A DNA stretch of 29,263 bases. It comes from DAOMFM01 sp035429825 (GTDB taxonomy: Bacteria > Acidobacteriota > Blastocatellia > UBA7656 > JADIYM01). The translations under genes and the position numbers were made by a program. Positions within the stretch are counted from its first letter, which is position 1. Each line of letters begins with the position of its first letter. Under the pieces are notes generated by a model. That model saw only the letters and a program-made list of their open reading frames with translations. It made no database searches and was not told the DNA's origin. The stretch lies in contig JBGAKX010000050.1 of the NCBI GenBank assembly GCA_044224215.1, forward strand, positions 1-29,263, read 5' to 3'. This document shows, piece by piece, positions 24,242 through 29,263 of this stretch.

Positions 24242-24334
24242 AAAGCGCCGTCGCACTTCACTTGCCGGCGCACTCAAAAGGGTTGCGCGACTCCTTGGAG
24301 TGCGCCGCAAGCGCAAAGGGCGCGACGGCGCTTT
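24242..24334. repeat. 93-bp palindromic repeat, copy B (also a likely terminator)
   Basis: Same family as copy A at 18495: outer arms AAAGCGCCGTCGC/GCGACGGCGCTTT and inner arms around TTGCCGGCGCACTC and TTGGAGTGCGCC. It starts six bases past the TonB receptor stop codon (minus strand). On that strand the stem is followed by TTTT, so it can end receptor transcription before prfC. One base is lost in GGCAAG and the loop sequence is unrelated to that of copy A, as expected for a drifting dispersed element. Confidence 0.9.
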
Positions 24335-24340
24335 GCTGCC

Positions 24341-24816
24341 CTAGAACGAAAACCGCAGCGCCATCTCGATTCGGCGCGCCGGGAGCGCAACGTTCGGTAT
24401 CCCGGAAACCCGGCGACGTACGCCGCTCGGATTCGCGAAGTTCGTCTGATTCAGAACGTTGTTTGCCCGGATCGACACGTTCAGGCTGTAGCGCTGGTCG
24501 CTTCCGCCGCCTCCGCCGAATCCGCCACCACCACGGCCGCCGCCCCCAGGTCCGCCACGCGGGCCTCCCTGTGACCCCGTCGCGATCGCGCCGCCCGGAT
24601 CCGCCGTCCTTCCGCCGAAGCCGAACGTCTTGCTCACGCTCCAGTTCAGGCGCACGAACGAGAACCCTTCCGCCGTGTTCCGCTCGATCCGGGCCTCATT
24701 CGGACCCGGCGTGGGATCGAGGTACCCGAACGACGTCAGGATGGCATCCGCGTCGTTCCGGCGACCTGGGCTCGGCCGGTCCGTGAACACCGTGTCGCCG
24801 TTCAGGTCGGCCGACC
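24341..24816 (-). pseudogene. TonB-dependent receptor, C-terminal part displaced by a frameshift
   Basis: This frame encodes the last approximately 155 residues of the receptor: DLNGDTVFTDRPSPGRRND, a SFVRLNWSVSKTFGFGG strand, a Gly-rich insert (about 25 residues of G with P/R/F), then YSLNVSIRANNVLNQTNFANPSG and the final barrel strand IEMALRFSF, ending in Phe as outer-membrane proteins do. It continues the upstream portion after a frame change near 24808-24817. The same frame is open further upstream (to 25024) but there its text is not receptor-like. It is not a separate gene; it has no start signal of its own. Confidence 0.8.
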
Positions 24817-27170
24817 GTGATGTTGTACGGCCGTCCGGATCGCGCGACCACAAACGGACTGATCTGCAGGCCCCACGGGCCCGTGTAGTTGCCGCCGACG
24901 AACACCTGATGCCGCGAATCGTCGGAGCCGCGGCCGTACTCAGCCGCAAGGTCGTACGAGTCCCCCGGCTGCGATCCCGCGCCGTCCGTATCGCTGCGCA
25001 CCCACCCGAGCACGTAGTTCGCAAACAGCGTCACCTTGCCCGTGCGCCTGCTGAGATTGAACCGGATCTGGTTCCTGCGCGAGAACCCGGTGGCCTCGAC
25101 CGAGAAGATATCGCCGGCCGCCTCGCCGTACGGCCGCACCCTCGTGTCCGGCAGCGGTGCATTGATGTTGCGTGTTCGCAGCAGGTGCACGCCACGGCTC
25201 CAGACGTACGTCGCAGACGCCGTGACACCCAAGGGGAGCTGGCGCTCGAGGCTGAACGAACCCTGCACCTGGTACGGCGTGCTCACCGCGTTGAGCGGGC
25301 GCGTTGCCGACGGCAGCGCGAATTCCTCGAGGTCGCCGGGTGTCGGGACGAACGGAAAGAACGGAGGCCGCGCGACGATGTACTGCTGCTGTCGCGTCCC
25401 GTCATAGCGCACCGCATTCAGCTCGAGGTCCTCTCCAATGCGCTCATAGAAGATTCCGAATCCGCCGCGCACGACCGTCACCGGGTTGCCGTCGGGTCCG
25501 TTGAACGCATACGCGAACCCGACGCGCGGCGCAAAGTTCAGGTCGTTGCCGGCGTTCGTCTGGTTCTCGTAGCGCAAGCCGTACGACAGCGTGAAATTCG
25601 GTCGCGCCCGCCAGTCGTCCTGAAGGAAGAGGCCGACGTCGTACTGCGTCGCCGACGCGAAGGGATCGCCGCCCGTCAGCGTGAACTGCGATGCCGTGTA
25701 CCCCGGGAGACCCTGCAGCGTGCGCTGGTACTGGGCCAGGCTCGATATCGGGTCGGCATTCGGGACCGGCAGGCCGGTGACCGGATCGCGCTCGACGTCA
25801 CCGGCGAACGTGTACGATCCGCCGTAATTCGCGGTGGACGATCCCGACAGCCGCGTGCCGCGGACCCGCGCTCCGAACCGGAACGTATGGTTGCCGAGCA
25901 CCTTGTTGAAGTTCTGCTGAAGCTCGAACCGGTCCTGCGAGTTGTCGACGACGCCGGCTGCCGAATTCTGGAAGAACGAATCGGTCACGTTGAGCGAGGT
26001 GGCGAGACCGGACTCGGCCATGACATTCGACCGCAGGCGCACGAGTTGGAGCTTTGTCTCACTCAGGAACGTGGGATTGACGATGAACGTGAAGGTTCCA
26101 CTCAGGATGTTCTGCGTCGACCCGGAACTGGTCGCGCGGGAGGGAAGCGCGTAGCCTCCGACGCCCTGTCCGTCCGCGCTGTCGTCGACAAAGTCGTACC
26201 GGAACACGAGCGTCATCCGATCGTTGAGCGCGATGTCGACGCGGGGCGACACGGCAGTGCGCCTGCTGGGCTGAGCGACGTTGGCGGTGAAAATCACCGG
26301 GTTGAGCTGAGGGTCGAGGATCACGGCAGCGACGGCGTTGCTTTCGTCCTCGTCCCTCTTTTCGAAATCGAGAAAGAACGACATCCGCTTTCCGAGCGGT
26401 CCGCTCACGTTCGCGCCGTAGCGACGATCCTGCTCCGGAGCCTTCGTCACGGCGAACGGATTTCGAGCGTCGAGTGACTCGTCGAGAAATGTCCCGAACA
26501 CCTGTCCGCGCCAGCGGTCCGAGCCGGGTTTCGTGAAGACCTCGATGCGGCCGAATCCGATCCGGTCGTATTCGGCCGAGAATGGATTCGAGTTGATCCG
26601 GATCTCGCGAATCGAGCTCTTCGGCGGCAGTCGTCCGCCGCTGAAGCCGTCGATGTAGAACTGGCCTCCGCCGGGGCCGGCACCGGGACCCGCCAGTTCC
26701 TGCAGCGCCTGCGCCAGCTCGTCCGGGTCGTCCGGCAGCGCCGCCATGTCCTTCTCCTTGAGAACCAGAGCGTCCGCGTTGCGTTCCGGCTCGGCTGCAA
26801 CGCCCTTGTCGCCTGACACTTCGACAGTTTCGGTGACGCCCGCCACGCTCAATGCCACCGAAAGCGGTTCGGATTTCGGGCCGAGCTCGATCCCTTCGAG
26901 GACCGCCTCGTCAAATCCCTGCGCCGACACTCGCACGGTGTAGACCGCCGGTGCCACGCGTATCGCGAACCGGCCACGCTCGTCGGTGGTCGTTTCGACT
27001 TCGACGCCGTCCGGCGAAACCATCACGACACGAGCACCCGGAATTACTGCGCCAGCCTCGTCGGTGACGGTGCCTGTGATCGATGAATGCTGCTGTGCCG
27101 ACACGCACACAGCGAGAATGAGCATTGAAACGGAAACGGCCGCGAGACGCCGCAGAACCCTCGTGATCAA
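24696..27170 (-). CDS. TonB-dependent receptor (Oar-like), N-terminal and barrel part up to the frameshift
   Basis: This encodes most of an outer-membrane receptor that would take up a large substrate using TonB energy. A signal peptide (AAVSVSMLILAVCVSAQ) is followed by a carboxypeptidase-regulatory-like domain (about 29-115, SSITGTVTDEAGAVIPGARV), the plug (FYIDGFSGGRLPPKSSIREIRI, GRIEVFTKPGSDRWRGQVFG) and barrel strands. Receptor text ends near residue 785 at GRPYNITVG; beyond about 24816 the frame reads Arg/Pro-rich noise to a stop at 24696. The natural continuation DLNGDTVFTDR is in another frame. The start is probably TTG 27170, overlapping the previous stop as TTGA, with GGGAG upstream. 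Either an assembly error or a real inactivation is possible. The substrate is unknown. Confidence 0.85.
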   Translation of the reverse strand: MITRVLRRLAAVSVSMLILAVCVSAQQHSSITGTVTDEAGAVIPGARVVMVSPDGVEVETTTDERGRFAIRVAPAVYTVRVSAQGFDEAVLEGIELGPKSEPLSVALSVAGVTETVEVSGDKGVAAEPERNADALVLKEKDMAALPDDPDELAQALQELAGPGAGPGGGQFYIDGFSGGRLPPKSSIREIRINSNPFSAEYDRIGFGRIEVFTKPGSDRWRGQVFGTFLDESLDARNPFAVTKAPEQDRRYGANVSGPLGKRMSFFLDFEKRDEDESNAVAAVILDPQLNPVIFTANVAQPSRRTAVSPRVDIALNDRMTLVFRYDFVDDSADGQGVGGYALPSRATSSGSTQNILSGTFTFIVNPTFLSETKLQLVRLRSNVMAESGLATSLNVTDSFFQNSAAGVVDNSQDRFELQQNFNKVLGNHTFRFGARVRGTRLSGSSTANYGGSYTFAGDVERDPVTGLPVPNADPISSLAQYQRTLQGLPGYTASQFTLTGGDPFASATQYDVGLFLQDDWRARPNFTLSYGLRYENQTNAGNDLNFAPRVGFAYAFNGPDGNPVTVVRGGFGIFYERIGEDLELNAVRYDGTRQQQYIVARPPFFPFVPTPGDLEEFALPSATRPLNAVSTPYQVQGSFSLERQLPLGVTASATYVWSRGVHLLRTRNINAPLPDTRVRPYGEAAGDIFSVEATGFSRRNQIRFNLSRRTGKVTLFANYVLGWVRSDTDGAGSQPGDSYDLAAEYGRGSDDSRHQVFVGGNYTGPWGLQISPFVVARSGRPYNITVGRPERRHGVHGPAEPRSPERRGCHPDVVRVPRSHAGSE

Positions 27171-28243
27171 AACGGTAGGTCTCCCATCCCCGCATCGCCG
27201 ATCGACGGCGCGCCCTGTTGCCGAGGCGTCCGATCGGCGGGTATCTCGAACTTGACGACGATTCGCACGCGCGGCTGCGCCGTCTGCGCGCCCGTCTCGA
27301 CGATGGCGAAAACGAAATCGCCGGGCTTGATGTCTCCAAGCGTCAGCGCAGTTGTCCGGCGCTCGAGCTCTTCGCGGTCGCCGAGCGCGAAGGCAAAACC
27401 GCGCGGGCCGCGCCGCTCGTCCGCGGTCGGCGTTGTTGCGGATTTCGGTGCGGCGGGCGCCAGCTTCCGAACGAGCGCCGTGTCGGGAATCGACAGCACG
27501 ACGGACGAGCCGCCGGGCACGGTGATCGTCGCAACGCGTTGCTTTGCGTCGACGGCTGTCACGCGTCCGCGCAACGGCTTGGGAAAGTCTCCCGTCAGGA
27601 TCGTCTCGGCGGCGAGTTGCGTTCGATCCGGCGACCGGTCGCCTCGCATCGCGATCTGGTTGCCCGTCCGGATGTCCGAGAACGCGATCGGTTCCGAGCT
27701 GCCGAGATCGGTTGCGCCCGGCTTCAGGTGTCGCAAAGTCGTGGCGGGCGTCGTTGACACGCCGATCGATTCGCCGCGGTAGGTTTCCACGGTCAGACCG
27801 CCGGTTGCCGCGTCGACGCTCTTGACTTCGCCGATGACGCCGCGCGCCTGCCAGTCGGCTGCATCGCGCTGGTTCCGCTCGGCGATCGCCGACGCGCTCA
27901 TCACGACGATCTGTCGTGCCGAGACGGTGCCGTCGGCGGTCGTCTCTCCACGAGCCCACACCCGATCGCCGACCTTGACGTCGGCGAGCGTGATCTTCTC
28001 GGCTGCCTCGAGGTTGGTCTTCCCGGGTTCGATCAGCAGGTACTCGGTCGTCGGAGAGACGGTCGCCCGCGCGTTGGCGGCGGCACTCACCTTGATCGTC
28101 AGGACGCCTGCCGAGACATCGATCGAGACGAGATCACCAAGCGCGCCGCTCGGCTTCTTTGCACCTGTTGCCTGCGCCATGACGGAGAGTGTCGCGAGCG
28201 CGATTGCCCCGATCCCGACCAGAACCTGAAGACCACGCCACAT
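27167..28243 (-). CDS. Secreted DUF5666-like repeat protein upstream of TonB receptor
   Basis: This 358-residue protein has a signal peptide (MWRGLQVLVGIGAIALATLSVMAQ). It then has three or so beta-rich modules of similar design: GDLVSIDVSAGVLTIKVS with ITLADVKVGDRVWARG; GVIGEVKSVDAATGGLTVET with IAFSDIRTGNQIAMRGD; GRVTAVDAKQRVATITVPGG with LTLGDIKPGDFVFAIV. This resembles DUF5666-type domains, whose function is unknown. The ATG at 28243 has GGAGGGG seven bases upstream; a longer frame to 28333 would bury the signal peptide. The stop overlaps the receptor start (TTGA), so the two are co-translated and perhaps form a periplasmic or outer-membrane pair. Confidence 0.7.
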   Translation of the reverse strand: MWRGLQVLVGIGAIALATLSVMAQATGAKKPSGALGDLVSIDVSAGVLTIKVSAAANARATVSPTTEYLLIEPGKTNLEAAEKITLADVKVGDRVWARGETTADGTVSARQIVVMSASAIAERNQRDAADWQARGVIGEVKSVDAATGGLTVETYRGESIGVSTTPATTLRHLKPGATDLGSSEPIAFSDIRTGNQIAMRGDRSPDRTQLAAETILTGDFPKPLRGRVTAVDAKQRVATITVPGGSSVVLSIPDTALVRKLAPAAPKSATTPTADERRGPRGFAFALGDREELERRTTALTLGDIKPGDFVFAIVETGAQTAQPRVRIVVKFEIPADRTPRQQGAPSIGDAGMGDLPF

Positions 28244-28250
28244 TCGACAG

Positions 28251-28257
28251 CCCCTCC
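28251..28257 (-). promoter_or_regulatory. Strong ribosome binding site for the DUF5666-like gene
   Basis: The minus strand reads GGAGGGG, seven bases before the ATG at 28243. This settles the start against the in-frame ATG at 28333. Confidence 0.75.
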
Positions 28258-28429
28258 ACCCCGGTGATTCGATCGACCGAGCGTCGCGTCGTTCCACAAT
28301 CGGGTGCGACGACCCGGTCTCGTAAGTCAGCACGAACAGATGATTGTCGCACTACTACGGCAGCTCGTGCCATTTGTTGCGGTAGACTGGGCCGGTCCGC
28401 GCGCCCGTGTCTCGGCGGCAACTGTCGGT

Positions 28430-29263
28430 ATGAGCCTGCTCAACTTTCTGATCGCAAACCGCGCCGATGTGCTTGTGCTCCTTCTGGAGCACCTGCTGCT
28501 GGTTGTCGTCGCGACCGGAGCTGCGACGCTCGCCGGCATTCCCGTCGGAATCATGCTCGCATACCGGCCGGCGCTCCGAAGGCCCGTGCTTGCGGTTGCG
28601 AACGTGGTGCAGACGATCCCGAGTCTTGCGCTCTTCGGATTCCTGATTCCGCTGCTTGGCACATACGGCATCGGCAGGCTACCGGCCATCATCGCGCTGT
28701 TTCTCTATTCGCTGCTGCCGATCATCCGAAACACGTTCACGGGAATCACCGGAATCGATCCGGCCGTGCGCGAGGCCGCACGGGGGATGGGAATGACGTC
28801 CGGCCAGATGTTGCGGCTCGTAGAACTGCCGCTCGCGATGGATGTCATACTCGCGGGTGTCCGCGTGGCCGCGGTGATCGGCGTCGGAACGGCGACCATC
28901 GCCGCCGCGATCGGCGCGGGAGGCCTCGGTACGTACATATTCCGCGGCCTTCGAATGAACGACAATACGCTGATCCTCGCAGGCGCAGTGCCCGCCGCGC
29001 TGCTTGCGCTTGCGGCGGACGGACTGCTCGGATGGCTCCAGACCTCCCTTGCGCCCGAGGCGCCGGCGGGCCGCGCGCGTCGCGCGCTCGTCACCGTTGC
29101 GTGCGTTGCCGCGCTTGTGCTCGGCGGTCTGGGCATCTGGGTGGTGCGATCCGAGTCGGCGCGCACGCGGCCTGTGGTTGTCGGCTGCAAGGACTTCACC
29201 GAGCAGGTCATTCTCGGAGAGCTGATCGCCCAGACGCTCGAGCGATCGGGCGTGGCGGGCGAC
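28430..29263 (+). CDS. Osmoprotectant ABC transporter permease fused to binding protein (OpuC-type), cut by window end
   Basis: The frame is open from ATG 28430 to the window end, 278 residues. The first 205 form a binding-protein-dependent permease with several helices and the EAA loop EAARGMGMTSGQMLRLVELP, close to OpuCB/ProW-type permeases that import choline, glycine betaine or related osmolytes. The next helix (LVTVACVAALVLGGLGIWVV) leads into VVVGCKDFTEQVILGELIAQTLERSG, the clear start of an OpuAC-type substrate-binding domain. The two components are thus one polypeptide, tethering the binding protein to the membrane. An in-frame ATG at 28340 would add 30 residues of poor family fit; neither start has a strong ribosome site. 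The ATPase gene is probably nearby outside the window. Confidence 0.88.
   Translation, partial: MSLLNFLIANRADVLVLLLEHLLLVVVATGAATLAGIPVGIMLAYRPALRRPVLAVANVVQTIPSLALFGFLIPLLGTYGIGRLPAIIALFLYSLLPIIRNTFTGITGIDPAVREAARGMGMTSGQMLRLVELPLAMDVILAGVRVAAVIGVGTATIAAAIGAGGLGTYIFRGLRMNDNTLILAGAVPAALLALAADGLLGWLQTSLAPEAPAGRARRALVTVACVAALVLGGLGIWVVRSESARTRPVVVGCKDFTEQVILGELIAQTLERSGVAGD

Noticed and set aside
24341..25024. The receptor C-terminal frame as a separate 227-residue gene
   Set aside because: Only the part after about 24816 resembles receptor sequence; the first approximately 70 codons are antisense-like noise overlapping the upstream barrel frame.

Overview
This is a high-GC window of about 29 kb with dense genes and no tRNA, rRNA, CRISPR array or transposase that I can see. 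The mix of families suggests Acidobacteriota, perhaps a Vicinamibacteria-like lineage. It includes a DUF1800/DUF1501 secreted pair, an SBBP-repeat exoprotein, an M36 fungalysin, an Oar-like TonB receptor with an N-terminal carboxypeptidase-regulatory domain, an ECF sigma/anti-sigma/HEAT/HEAT cluster, and an IPT/Calx-beta/choice-of-anchor exoprotein. The taxon is inferred from gene content, not from a marker gene.

Layout. 1-3035 (minus strand) holds housekeeping genes: cysS, then rarA, then a DMT/EamA transporter cut by the window edge and joined to rarA by a GTGA overlap. 3096-9046 (minus) holds secreted proteins: a giant SBBP/FG-GAP-like protein, and a DUF1800-DUF1501 pair ending in a strong hairpin. 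9047-9598 is a 552-bp divergent control region. 9599-12469 (plus) is a secreted M36 metalloprotease with a classical terminator. 12660-13994 (minus) is a DUF4388-like/TPR protein. 14187-18490 (plus) is a four-gene cluster: ECF sigma factor, membrane anti-sigma candidate, and two exported HEAT-repeat proteins. 18645-22505 (plus) is a stand-alone Smr protein and a 1161-residue IPT/Calx-beta/ASH exoprotein. 22555-28243 (minus) is prfC, a TonB-dependent receptor split by a frameshift, and a secreted DUF5666-like protein translationally linked to the receptor. From 28430 (plus) runs an osmoprotectant ABC permease fused to its binding protein, cut by the window end.

The most notable signals are regulatory. 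Upstream of the M36 protease is an exact match to the sigma-54 -24/-12 consensus. About 120 and 210 bp upstream of its predicted start point lie two 17-bp dyads of identical form, TGTAAA-N5-TTTACA, where enhancer-binding proteins usually bind. The same intergenic region carries a perfect 31-bp inverted repeat with nested palindromes. Two 93-bp palindromic elements of one family (18495 and 24242) sit just after stop codons and look like dispersed repeats doubling as terminators.

The sigma cluster looks like a self-contained envelope-signalling unit: a sigma factor, a one-pass anti-sigma lacking a zinc motif, and two related exported HEAT-repeat proteins, the first carrying a Pro-Met-Pro tandem repeat. 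Its stimulus and targets cannot be read from the sequence.
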